In this document: one piece after another, positions 38,501 to 49,888 of the stretch
How the letters are laid out: the number at the start of each line of letters is the position of its first letter
Numbering within the stretch: position 1 is the stretch's first letter
Assembly (NCBI GenBank): GCA_002189035.1
Contig: NEEC01000010.1
Location: 496,001-560,000, forward strand
Direction: 5' to 3'
Source of the DNA: Utricularia gibba
Lineage: Eukaryota; Streptophyta; Magnoliopsida; Lamiales; Lentibulariaceae
DNA length: 64,000 nt
Program-made: the position numbers and the translations under genes
Notes under the pieces: generated by a model
The model's input: the letters and a program-made list of their open reading frames with translations, nothing else
Told to the model about the DNA's origin: nothing
Database searches by the model: none

Positions 38501-39794
38501 ATAGAATTTCATACCTTTTACTTACCAATTGACCAAGACTGATCAGATTGTGTGATATTCCAGACACATAATATACATCATTGATAATGATTGTCTTGTC
38601 TCCAGTTTCCACCTTAATATTTCCACTTCCAAGAGCAAGTATAAGTTGTCCATTTGCTACTTCAATGTCTTTTGTTGATAGAGAGGTAAGATTTTCGAAA
38701 ATAGCAAGATTGTATGTCATGTGATTTGTACATCCGCTATCAAGCAGCCATGTCCATTTTTCAGAGGTATCAGTCATAGCAATGAGAATGGTATCTTTTC
38801 TAAGAGTAAGTAAATCCAAGGGGTAAGCACAAGGAACTTCTTTTTCATTATGATTGTTCAAGGATACATTTCCAAGTGCCTTTGATAAGGGTTCGGCATT
38901 AAGACTGACATTTAGAATATTGCTTTTCCCAGATAGTTGTTTCTGAACTTGCATCATTACTTCCTTCTTCAGATTGCAAACTTGCTCCCTATGTCCCTTT
39001 TGATTGCAGAAGTTGCAGATAGCTTTAGGGTGGCACGAGTTATTGTCTGATAGGTGAGAATTTGCAATTTTGCAGTAGATGCAAGGCGGCAATTCCTCTT
39101 GGGTGGTAGAATTTTTTCCTGTAAGTGCTGGAGGTTTGTATGCAGTCTTTGATTTCTTATCATTTTTCCTTGGATTGTAGGTAGCAGCAAAGGCCTTCTC
39201 CTCCACCTGTGAAGATTTTGTATGTAGCTCTATTTCCTAGAGATTTACCAGTAGTTCAGCATGTGTAAATCTACACATGCAACTAGTAGCTACAAGTGAT
39301 GCAATTGTAGGATTATAGGATGTCGGGAGAGCAGCTATGATGATATCCTTTAGTCTGTCCTCATCTATAGTTGTTCCAAGAAGTTTGAACTTCCTCACTG
39401 CAGCTTTTATAGTATCAGACAATGCCTCAAGTGAATCTCCAGTGCTTAAACTTAGAGTGCCCAAGGCTCTCCACTGGTAAGCAATTTGAGTTGCTTGGCT
39501 CTCTACATTTCTGAGATAAGTTTTTTCTAGTAGATTCCATGCTTCCTTTGGAGTGTTGCAGTCTAGAATTACTTCATATGCTTGACCGGTCTCTGCCACA
39601 TCTGGAGCTTCACATACGTTTCTTTCTAGTTTTGTGTATGCTGCAACATCATCATTGTCACCGTTGAGAAGTATTTCAGAGAAGTATTTTGACAGCACAT
39701 TGATGGAGAAGTAATTTTTCATCTTCTTTTGCCACACTCTGAATTCTTTAGGATCTTTTCCATCAAAGGAGGGAGGTGTAGGAAGAGCAACCAT
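35506..39794 (-). pseudogene. Nearly full-length Ty1-Copia polyprotein (gag-PR-IN-RT-RNase H)
   Basis: One frame runs from ATG at 39794 to 36051. Gag (UBN2 type) has the zinc knuckle 'CNFCNQKGHREQVC', and protease has 'WLLDSGCTNHMT'. Integrase has the HHCC finger ('HKRFGHYHQHSLL'...'CDTCQFGK') and core ('CSDICGP', 'LRSDNGGEY', 'TPQQNGKCERNR'). RT runs from 'WRKVMELELKTINEYNTWSL' to 'LYVDDILINGNNQNM'. Three stops interrupt it, all TAG: 39237-39239, 38460-38462 and 37785-37787. After the YVDD motif the RT thumb/connection is missing and sequence encoding 'VYCDSDYVGD' appears twice (about 36111 and 35984). RNase H then continues in another frame (36036-35506; 'SVVAQSSVEAEYMGVAAASN', 'KHIQIRYHVVRNYI'). 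Cannot transpose by itself. Confidence 0.92.
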
Positions 39795-40224
39795 GACATA
39801 GAGATGTTGTTTTCAGATTGTAAAACAGGTTATTTATCAAGAAGAAGAAAGTTGCGATGAGTTACCAGCTTCACGTTGGGTTCACCATGAAGGACTCTTG
39901 TTCTTCTTGTGTATAAGAGCTCTTGTAGAATAGAAATCTTTGTATATATGTGGGTTATTACCCTAAATTATATTTTGTTACTCATGTCCTACTTATACCG
40001 GATTATTTGTCCGTTGATCTTTACTGTATGTACAGTATTTATGATCGTTGAGGCTTCTTGTACTTGATAAGCTCGATTTCTCCTTCTCAATGTGTCTTGG
40101 GCTGATTAGTTTGTCTGGCCCACTTACACCAGCAGTTGCTTCAGCAGTTGAGCTTATGCATGCTCAGTGACAAAGATCCTTTCCTCTTGTACTCGTGAGC
40201 GTGAGTTGCTTCAGCAGTTGAGCT
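39795..40224 (-). repeat. Copia 5' LTR region and putative primer-binding site
   Basis: On the minus strand, gag is preceded by a leader. At about 39870-39890 the sequence CTTCA|TGGTGAACCCAACGTG may mark the LTR end (CA) followed by a TGG-starting tRNA primer site. The usual plant Copia site (TGGTATCAGAGC) is absent. The LTR would extend right toward ~40200. Within it 'agttgcttcagcagttgagctt' occurs twice (40132 and 40203). The left LTR is mostly lost, so borders are tentative. Confidence 0.45.
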
Positions 40225-40568
40225 TTGGGAGCTCCAACCTTATGCATGCTACATCGGGGAAGAATCCTCACCCAAGAGACGAAGGAACCTCCTATGGTAG
40301 AACGAAGGAGTCAGCGACTCAAGGTGCCCACGAGCCTTGACCTTCATCAAAAGCTGAAAGCACTGCAGAAGTGTTATAAGGGAAAAGAGAAATCGGTTGC
40401 GGACAACACACCTGCTAAGCCACCCAAAATCGTGTACCAAAAGAAAAAGAGAGGAAGAAAGGGGAAAAGGGAAGCAGAAAGAAACTACCAAATAGACAGC
40501 AACCTAAGAAGTGATTGCAGTCATGGAGGCAGACGTTGAACTAGTAGAGGAACTTCTACAAGAAGGAG
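40225..40568 (+). other. Unrecognised basic 104-codon frame ahead of repeat A, possibly element internal DNA
   Basis: The open frame 40225-40539 encodes a Lys/Arg-rich tail ('KPPKIVYQKKKRGRKGKREA'). I recognise no domain. It is followed by a purine-rich 'acaagaaggag' directly before the TG start of a family A LTR at 40569. This is the arrangement expected of a polypurine tract and 3' LTR, so the frame may be the end of that element's internal region. This is an inference from position only. Confidence 0.35.
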
Positions 40569-41590
40569 TGATAAACGAAAAAATTTTCAATGTCGTTAAA
40601 TGCAAAATTTTTCCTATCAAATAAATTTATAACTTAATACACATTCTAGCATAAAAAAATTATAAGCATTGTGATTAGGGTCAAACATGAAGAGCATGTG
40701 CTTGTCAAGTGATTAGTCAAAGCATGAAATCAGTGTCACGTTGGTAAAATTGCTCTTAGCTAGGACTAAAGCAGTACTAAAACGAAATACAGAAAAGAAA
40801 AGTAATAAGTTATGGAGCTCGATTGTTTCTGGAATGAAATGGATGATGCCTTGAAACTCCTAGGGGATGTATGCTCATCACTAAACAAGCTCATATAAAT
40901 CATAAATAGTACAACTAACTTATAAGATCTGGGTCTACCCGGATTCTTGTTTTTCCCCTTAATCTTTGGTCTACCTCTAATTAGGGTTGTTAAGTTGGAT
41001 TTCACTAATTTTCCCTCCTGGATCTATCCTGGTTTGTTAAGGAAGTGGCGTGAGTTATGGTTTTTTAGGTCTAAGGATGGATTAGCATATTTATCCCCTT
41101 TTCACCCCAAGTCACCCCTCCCCCCTAAATGCTTAACCACTCTTGCTTAAGACAAACGAAAATAGAAGAGAAAACATCATCCACAATACATTCATGTCTC
41201 AGTCGACTACTAGAAAATAAACAAGCAGGAAACTGAAATGTTCGACAGAAAACTAGAAAACGTCGCTAGCTAATCTTAACTATGAGTAATAATCCTTGGA
41301 AAACAGAAAATAATCTTCAAGCATGAGCATAGTTCCTGTTCGTCTTCATCCTTCTTCCTCCCTAGAAAACCTTCTCCAGAAAGTTGTTCGTGAGTTTCCA
41401 AGGGTATATCTGTCTTCTCTCTCATCTTCTCCCACTTTTTGTCCAAAATCTTCCTTTTTCCTCCTTGGATTTTTTGCATACTACTTTTCAAACTCTTGGA
41501 CTCATCTTCTGTCACTCTACTGTGTATATTCGGCTCCTTGGGATTTGTGTTGTGACCTGTACTGCATTGCTCAAAGAAGACTACTATACG
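40569..41590. repeat. Family A LTR-like repeat, right-truncated copy
   Basis: Starts TGATAAACGAAAAAATTTT and follows the inner copy at 30295 through 'ggtctaccc', 'ctaattagggttgttaa', 'tggatctatcctggtttgtt' and 'ggctccttgggatttgtg'. It breaks off near 41585, where the other copies continue for another ~130 bases to TGTTATCA. Confidence 0.65.
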
Positions 41591-44352
41591 AGTTTTCTAA
41601 ATTTGTATTTTGTGTCGATTAGGGCTTATAAATTTATTTGATACGAAAAATTAGATTTTATCAGAGGGTGACGAGTTAACAATGATGGATCATGATGGGT
41701 AACGAAAATCGAAAGATTTCATCGCAGTGGTTAGCAATGGGTGTAACCCTAAATTACATTTCATTCCTTAATTCTGGAATAGACTAGCTAAATGTGTGTA
41801 CCAAAATAAAAGCCGATTATTAAAGTTCATTCTCTTTATAATCATGTCGAAAGGTGTGTTTTTCTTCACATATAATTTATGAACGTATGTACCAACAAAA
41901 TTTGTAAAAAATGTCGGTGTTGGAGATATATAATTTTTAAGAACATTGTGTCAAATTTGTAAAATTAGACAACGTATGTACCAAAAATCACATTATACAA
42001 ACAAGAGTATAGTTTGTATATTTTTTGCTAAACATTTGCATTGAAATGACACATAGCCCAAAATAAAATCAGTTGAATATCTCTTATTTTTTTAATAATA
42101 CTGAGATAAAATAATAAAATAATAAATATTAGATTATATATATATATATATATTAATAAATTTTTATACATATTTTCAATTAAATTTCTTAATACACCAT
42201 AAAAATATTTTAAAAATAATAAATTAAAAATATTTTTTTTATAATAATACAAAATGAAGTTATGACTAAGTACACAAGTCAAAGTACATCTTCATGCATT
42301 TCATAAATAAAATTTAAGCAAATTTAAAATGAAAATTTTAAATAAAATACATAAATTATAATTCAATAAAAAATATTAAAGAATTTAAAATTTCTAATCA
42401 CTTTTATCAATTATTCAAATATTTTTTAGGGATTAAACTTTAGAGTCAAGTTCCAATAGTTAATCTTCTTGCAGGCTATAGTGTTAGATATTATGAAGAG
42501 AAGATTCCAAACAATAATGACATCCTCATTTGTGTCCTATAACTACCATCATATGAGAATGTCGCAATAAATGAATAGATAACTCAAAAGCATAGTGGAT
42601 CTTCTAGACTTTAAATTACAAGATTTGAAAACTAGTCTAGTTGTCCTTGTTTGTAGATTCTTATCTATCATCTTCAATGTCATTCATGTCACCTCCAAGA
42701 TTCAGCTTCAACATGAATATGGATGGATTTGAATAAGATTCATTTTAAAGAGATTGTAATTCACTTTTGTATATGATAGCTAATGTTTGCATCAAATATA
42801 CCTTATTGATGACTTTTTGAAGACGTTGTATGTTGAAACTATGACATAGTTGTGAGAAGAGGATATTAGTGATTTAATCAATTTATAATTTATTAAAGAA
42901 AATATTTTTTTGATGCAGTACATATTGTAAATCTTTGCAAAGAACTCTGAAACCCAATGAGAGATAGTCATAGTCTCCCTATTTAAGTTATCAACTATAA
43001 GATTATTAATTTTTTTCACTTCTTGTTTAAATAATTTGTTATCCTTCTCTGCCAATTCATTCATTTTGCAATTATTCATCAAGCTATATCAACACGTTTT
43101 TTAAAATATTTTTTCACTTCATCAAATGTAATCTACAATCATAAATTTAATTATTAGATATGTAGAAAATCTAATTATCAATAAATTTACTTTACATACC
43201 TTGGGAATACTTGTTGGAAAAAGATGTCGTTCACCTCGAAATACTTCATTTATTATCCTAGGATGATTTGTTGTAAGAAAAAGAAGATAATATACCTTCC
43301 TACCTTTTTGTAGGGTAACATCTAGGAAGATATCTATCAAGTATTGATATACCCTAAGATTACGAAAAGTTACATTTATTAATTGCTGACATTCATGTTC
43401 ATATGTTGTGTTTTCTGCAATTCATATTAAACCATGCAAATGTATACTTTTTATGTGTCAAGCAATTCATTTGTAAGTGTCGAAGACAGAATCCATAATG
43501 GCTCTCAGAATCTTGATACCATATTTGTAATGGTTAGAAGTAAGATCCTCAATTACTAATTATAGGTGATGACCATGTGTAATATATTCATCAAGCAGTT
43601 CTAAAAACTATGTCTATGTTGGGTGAGTCTCATTCCTCATCTATAGTGACATAAGCCATTGAGAAATAATATTCTCCATCATCGATAACAACTGTGATGA
43701 GTAAGTTGTGAATCAAACATAGAGATGTGTTTCGTAAACTTGTATAACAAGTCGGCAATACTTCCCAAAATACGTAATAGAAGAGATGACCTTTTGAGCT
43801 TCATATATTGTAGAAACCAACCATAGTTCCATATTAGTTCTTTGTAACTTTTAAAGTTATTTAGGTAACTCTACTATCAACTTCTCTCGTATACCTTATA
43901 CAATCTCAAATATTCTTATTAGAACATAACTTACTTTTCAATATGAAATCTTAAGCTCAAACTTTTGAAGGATCATCCTCTAAATCATGTAACATTTAAT
44001 TCCTGGTCTATCTCTTATGACTTTCAAAAAATCCATCGCAAGAAATTTCCTCCATAAATTAGCATGTTCTCTTGCTAAAGAGTTGTGAACATCACACACA
44101 TGAGGTTCTGGCATCAATATAATCTTCCATATTTTTTCTTTTATGCAAATGTGTTTTCAGATGTCAAATGCATCTTGATCGATTGTCATGATTTTCCCAT
44201 CTCAACTTACAGTATGCGTTGCAACTATTTAACACATGACATTCCCATCTAGCATAAAAGCCAAGTAGTTTGTTAATGACGCTTGCATCTCAAACTTCAT
44301 TTGAAATGAGTTCAAGAGCTAATATTATTATATTTGCATCTTACTCCATCAT
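41591..44352. other. AT-rich DNA with no recognised gene
   Basis: Nothing convincing. On the minus strand around 43120-44350 there is a run of protein-like fragments broken by many stops (for example 'RGERHLFPTSIPKVC', 43250-43200). They may be an old transposase, but I cannot assign a family. Confidence 0.4.
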
Positions 44353-47300
44353 AGAGGCGCACTCAAGAAGAGGCTAAACTGAGCTTCAACCCAGCCCCAA
44401 AAAAATTAAAAAAATTATTGTTCTCTTTCAGAAATTGGTAGATGCAATTGGTAAGCTGTAGGCACAAGCAAGAGCAAGGGCAATCTTTCAGAAATCTTTT
44501 AGCCATTGTGTTTGTTCTTTAGCAGTAGCCCTTGAGTTTTATGTATTATTTTTACTACATGTTTTGGTTTATATTTTTTTTCAAATCTTGTGCTTTGTAA
44601 ATTGAGTGCATTTTTATATTCATTTTTTAAGTTTTATATTCTTTTTATTTTGAAAATTTTATGATTCTCTTGTTTATTCAATTATGTGTTTTTTTCATTG
44701 AATAAGCGCTAATTACAATGGTTAAAATAAGACCATTGATTTCTTTTTTAAGAAAAAAGAGCTGAAGTTATTAGAGAAGAAAATGTTGCTATTGATGTTG
44801 CACAAACATCTCACAAGTCAAATGATGTAGCGCGTTCAAGTTGTACTTTCTATAACAAGAAATCATTTACCAAGGATAATTGATGAGAATTTGTAGCCAT
44901 AGAATGAACAAGAATAAGTGATTGGCGACCCTGAACAAACTAAAATACATTTTGAAGAAATAGAAAGTCTTGTCAAAGATTTGGAAATATAGAAATATAT
45001 GGTTAATCAATAAGATGAAGTTCGCATAGCATATGTGGTATTGGGTCCAATACAACAGTTGTTAAATGAGTATAAAATTGTTGTTTCGGGAAAAAAAAAT
45101 AGACATTTTAGTTATTCATAGTTTCATAAGCTTGGCTGTTAGTTAGAATATTCAGAAAACAAACATCATGCGGATTGTTTTGTTAGCTTTTTATTTGGTA
45201 AACAAGGAGCAAATCGATCGGGTTCTAATGTTTTCATAGTACATGGTTTTTCAGAATTGGAGGAGAGTGAATGACGAAAAGAAGTATCATTTTCTTACTC
45301 ACATGGGAAATAGTCCATGTTCTCAGCATAATAATGCAATGCGAACATATGTTACATTGAAAAATCCTAATGTATAAGTGGAAAATGTTATCCAAGTGCA
45401 TAATAGAGAAGAAAAAGAAAGAAGTCAATTATGTTTAAGAGTTTCTATTGATGTAGTTAAGTGGCTTACTAACCAAGGTTTTGCATTTCGAGGTCATGAT
45501 GAAAGCATACAATCAAGGAATTGAGTTTATTTTCAAGAACTTATTCAATTATTAGATAATTTCAACCCTGAAATTAATAAAGTTGTTCTTTAAAATGCTA
45601 CTACAACTTTTAAGTGTTACTCACCTAGTATTCAAAAGGAAATTTTGAGTATTTATGCTACTATGATAAGCAGCTATATTAGTGAAAAATTAGGTGACTC
45701 AAAATTTTCTTTTATTGTTGGTAAGACTTATGATGTGGCAAAGCATGAACAAATGACTTTGATTCAAAGATTTGTTGACAAGAATGGAGTTTTCTAAGAA
45801 CGTTTCTTTGACTTGATTCATGTAAGTAATACCAAAGTTGTGACTCTTAAGAAGCAATGAACTTATGTATTAGCTAACCATTCTCTTGATGTGAAAAATA
45901 TTGTGGTTATGATGGTGCTAGCAATATAAGAATATAGTTAAATGGACTCCAAGCTCTAATTTTTTTTTAAAAAAATATCTTTATGCATATTATGTGCATT
46001 GTTATGCACACCATTTGCAACATGTGTTAGTTGCATTCTTAAAAAATGTTCCTTTAGTTTTTCAATTTTTTCAAAATTTGAATTTTATTATAAAAACTAC
46101 ACCTCAAAAAGATATGATGAGCTTCGTGACACTCGAGTTACTGAGTTATCTAATTTGTTAGTTATTGATGAGCTTGAGATAGGTAAAAGAGTTAATCAAA
46201 TTGGTTCTTTAATTCGCTTCATAGATACTAGATGGAACTCTCACTTGTTTTTCATTCGTAGTCTTATGAGGATGTTTAATTCAATTTATTCTGTTCTTGA
46301 AAGTATAAATAATGATTCAATTGGTTCTATTCGAGTATATGCAAATACAACTTCTAATTATCTATTATCTTTTGAATTTATATTTATATTATATTTGATG
46401 AATGAAGTGTTAGGAATTATTGATTCCCTAACACTTTTATATTTATCTTTTGAATATAAATATATATTTATATTATCTTTTACCAAGAATTGTAGAAAAA
46501 GAAACAACATATAGCTAATGTCATTTATTCAATAGACTCTACAGGACAACTACTACAAAAATGAGAGATGATGGTTGGATTGTTTTCTTTGACAAAATTG
46601 TTGAGTTTTGTGAAAATCATGATATTGATGTTCCAAATATGGATGAGACATATATCCCATGCATTGGGGGCATCAACAAATTGAGCTTTTCACTAATGAC
46701 AGATACTTTCGAGTTGAAATTTTTTTTGTTACCATTGACACGCAATTGCATGAATTAATTTATAGGCTCAATGATAATGTTGTGGATATTCTCAAGCTTT
46801 ATGGGTTCATTGATTCCAAGTAAGAAATTTCAATATTTTGATATAATTGGGATTTGTTGGTTAGTTGATGATGAGATGATGAATGCACTAGATAAAGACA
46901 CTGAAAATGAAGGAAAGAAGGATACCAATCCTCCCATCATTTCACATGGGTCACTTACAAGATCAATAATACAAAAGCATCAAGAACTCATCAAGGGTTT
47001 ATGGGCCAATCAAGAAACTCATGAAATTTATGACATAGAATTCAACCTACTCAAGTTGAATCAAGTTGATGGGTTATAACTCTCTAGTTCACTAATAATA
47101 TTTTCATTTGAGTAGGCTCATTACTCTACCTATATAAGAAATGTCTCACTCTTGTTTAAGTACAATTTTGATTATAATGACTTTTAAATGCAATGTTCAT
47201 TCTTTGAGTTCTTGTAGAACTTAGATTTATCAATTATTGCTTATAGTGTCTAATTTGATTTATCACTCTCATGTTCTTTCTTTTTCTATGAGTGTTATCA

Positions 47301-47828
47301 TTTTCATAATTTGATTTATAAGAATTTTCATTCCTTAAGGGTCAACTTCTTCTTTTCTTGAAGGACTGCTTCATTTTCATAATTTGATTTGTCAAACACT
47401 TATTATTTAGAGGGACATATCAGTTGAGGCATATTATCCAAAGGATTTTAGCTTGCAGGAGATGATTAGATTGGAATTTGAATTGAGACATTTTGCATTG
47501 GATATATCTGGAGATCTATCTTTGAAAGAAATAGAGACTATTATAGATTTATATCATTTCTTTATTGATACTGATCGATACATTATGTATATTTTTATTT
47601 ATCAGTTACTTTGTTTACTTGTGACTCTTCAAGTTACAATGAGCACTGCAGAACCTACATTTTCTATTTTGAAGATTATCAAGATAGGATTATGAAATAA
47701 GATGGAAGATGATTTTCTTCTTAAGAATGTGCTTATATATATTGAAGATGAATTTACATACAAGTGTACTTATGATAATATTATGATGAATTTCAAGAGG
47801 ATGAAGAAATGGAGAAGAGATCTTTAGG
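44353..47828 (+). pseudogene. hAT transposase relic (ZMYM1/TTF-like, DUF4371)
   Basis: The left end (44353-44410, 'gaggcgcactcaag'...'cccagccccaaaaa') resembles the end of plant hAT elements of this type. Translation across many stops and frameshifts follows the family in order: 'CTFYNKKSFTKDN', 'LTNQGFAFRGHDES' (~45465-45505), 'YSPSIQKEILSIYATMISSY', 'RFVDKNGVF' (45765-45795), 'IRFIDTRWNSHLFFIRSLMR' (46215-46270), 'MRDDGWIVFFDKIVEFC' (46561) and 'HDIDVPNMDETYIP'. The hAT dimerisation end has 'TMSTAEPTFSILKIIK' (47637-47685) and a last segment to 47828. Active relatives cut DNA with an RNase H-fold nuclease. This copy is dead and evenly decayed. The right terminus was not identified. Confidence 0.85.
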
Positions 47829-48920
47829 TTTTATTTAATATTTTATAATATTTTAATATTGGAGATTAAATTAGTACTTTTTACTATATCTAAAATTTGT
47901 TTTGCTATAAGTTTTTTTATTAATTTTAAATTAGTACCCTCCACAAATTTGGTCACATGGGAATTTGAAATGGATAGGTGGAGTATTATCACATCGGAAT
48001 TTAGCATTCCTATGAACCAAATTCAGCATCCATGTCTTCATTTTAATCAATATGTGTACGATGTTATGCGTTAGTTCATCCCATTAAGAATCGGGTCCAC
48101 GTGGTAGGAAGGAGAGGGCGAGGACACGCAACCCTAACCAACCTCCCAACCACCCCTGATGGTGTTATTTTTAAAGAAAAAAGAATACCTGAAATGAAGG
48201 GATAAATGAACAACTGAAGAGGAGATGAGTGCTATTTTGAGATGAGACGAGGGGACGCCCCCCATTATTAGTGAGTGCGTTGCCCCATTAAATAATTCAT
48301 AAAAAAACGGCACATTGATTGGATTTGCAGGACATTTGGGATGATTTATAATATCAGCAGCTGCAACTGTGGGAGATCATAGACATAGATGATGGATGAT
48401 ACATACTCTCTTTCCTTCTTTCTTTCTTTGGTATCAATGAATAAACAAATAAATAAACCAAGAAATGAATGATTGAGTAACGGGGGCACCTTGTGTAGGG
48501 CCCATGGCTGTTTGGTTTGGTGGTTCCAACGTTCACAAGGGTATTATTAATTTATTAAATTATTATTTGGCGGCCCAATTGTGCTGCCACCACTACACTA
48601 CTACTAATACTAATACTAATACTAATCCCATAGTTGATCTTTTTTAATGAAATAAATAAAATAGTGGGTGAGACAAAAGACAGCTTGAACAACGCACACG
48701 CCACTAGTGATAACCCTATCCGCGATCTGCGAATCCGCTAAGAAAGCAAAGACTAGTTCTACTTCTTCGGCTGAAAGCAAAAGGCGGAGGAGGAGGAGGA
48801 GCTCAAATTTGGAGGACTTCAAAAGGCAAGCCAAGCCAAGCCAAGCCAAGGGACACCTCTGAGGAATCTGTTTGGGGAACCCATCGGGGAGGAAAAACGG
48901 GGTTCTGCTGTGGAGCAACG
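47829..48920. other. Spacer and promoter/5' UTR of the golgin gene
   Basis: No gene to ~48650. Simple repeats: TTTC-type at 48408-48430 and ACTAAT-type at 48600-48627. The 5' UTR just before the golgin start has GGA repeats (48787-48802) and five tandem AAGCC units (48825-48850). A transcript start probably lies between 48630 and 48720. Confidence 0.4.
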
Positions 48921-49888
48921 ATGCAGGGTCAGAAGACGACAGAGAGCCAGCAATCGCTGGTGCAATCTGGTCAGCTTTCGGGGAGTTTGAGTTTCAATGG
49001 GGCTGTCTTGAAGGAGGATGAGGAAATGTCGAAGTCTGCGCTTTTGACTTTTAGGGCTAAGGAAGAGGAGATCGAGAAGAGGAAGCTGGAAGTTAAGGAG
49101 AAAGTTGTGGCTCAGCTTGGCCGAATTGAAGAGGAAACCAAGCGCCTGGCTACCATTCGCGAGGTTAATTTTTTGCTCCACTCTTTGTTAGATTTAGGGA
49201 TTTTGCAGATTTGCGAAACAGGAGAATTTGGATTCAATTATTCCTCGGATCTGCCTTATTCTTGCGTGCGAATTTCGATTTGAGCACTGAGTAGCCTGAT
49301 TTCTATCAGATCTACCGGGTTCCCGGTCAACAACATCCATACTCATTTGCTATTTCCACTGATTTTGGTGGTAATGAATGTTCCCAAGGTTGTAGTCTTT
49401 AACTAATTGCTAAACTGAAACACCAGGAGTTGGATGCATTGGCGGATCCCATGAAGAAAGAAGTCTCTCTGGTCCGAAAGAAGATCGATGCGGTGAACAA
49501 GGAGTTAAAACCGCTGGGACAGACCTGTCAGAAGAAGGTGTATAGATGTTGTTTCTTCTCCTCCTACAATCACCGAGTTTTATGGCTGTAAGCTAAAGAC
49601 AAATAGCATAAGCTGGATTTGTTTGCTGTCGGATTTACAGGAGAAGGAATACAAAGAAGCCCTTGAAGCCTTCAACGAGAAGAACAAAGAGAAGGTGCAA
49701 CTAATTACCAGATTGATGGAGGTAAGCATCGTCATCAACTCATCTTTAGCGCACTCATTAGTTACTGTTCCGTTTCCACTAAACAACCCGGTCCCATTTC
49801 CTTGCAGTTGGTGGGTGAGAGTGAGCGCATGAGGTTGAAGAAACTTGAAGAACTGAGCAAGAATATAGAAACAATGCGGGTGAACTGA
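48921..49888 (+). CDS. RAB6-interacting golgin (GORAB-like)
   Basis: Four exons, all in phase: 48921-49163, 49427-49537, 49641-49721 and 49808-49888. Total 171 codons plus stop. The product is almost entirely a charged coiled coil: 'ALLTFRAKEEEIEKRKLEVK', 'RIEEETKRLATIRE|ELDALADP', 'LVRKKIDAVNKELKPLGQT', 'NEKNKEKVQLITRLME|LVGE', and an end 'KKLEELSKNIETM'. This matches the plant RAB6-interacting golgin family (Pfam entry historically called 'Transcrip_act') in length and order. By analogy with animal GORAB it should sit on the Golgi surface and bind Rab6 or a COPI scaffold; in plants this is inferred. All splice sites are GT-AG and no lesion is visible. Confidence 0.88.
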
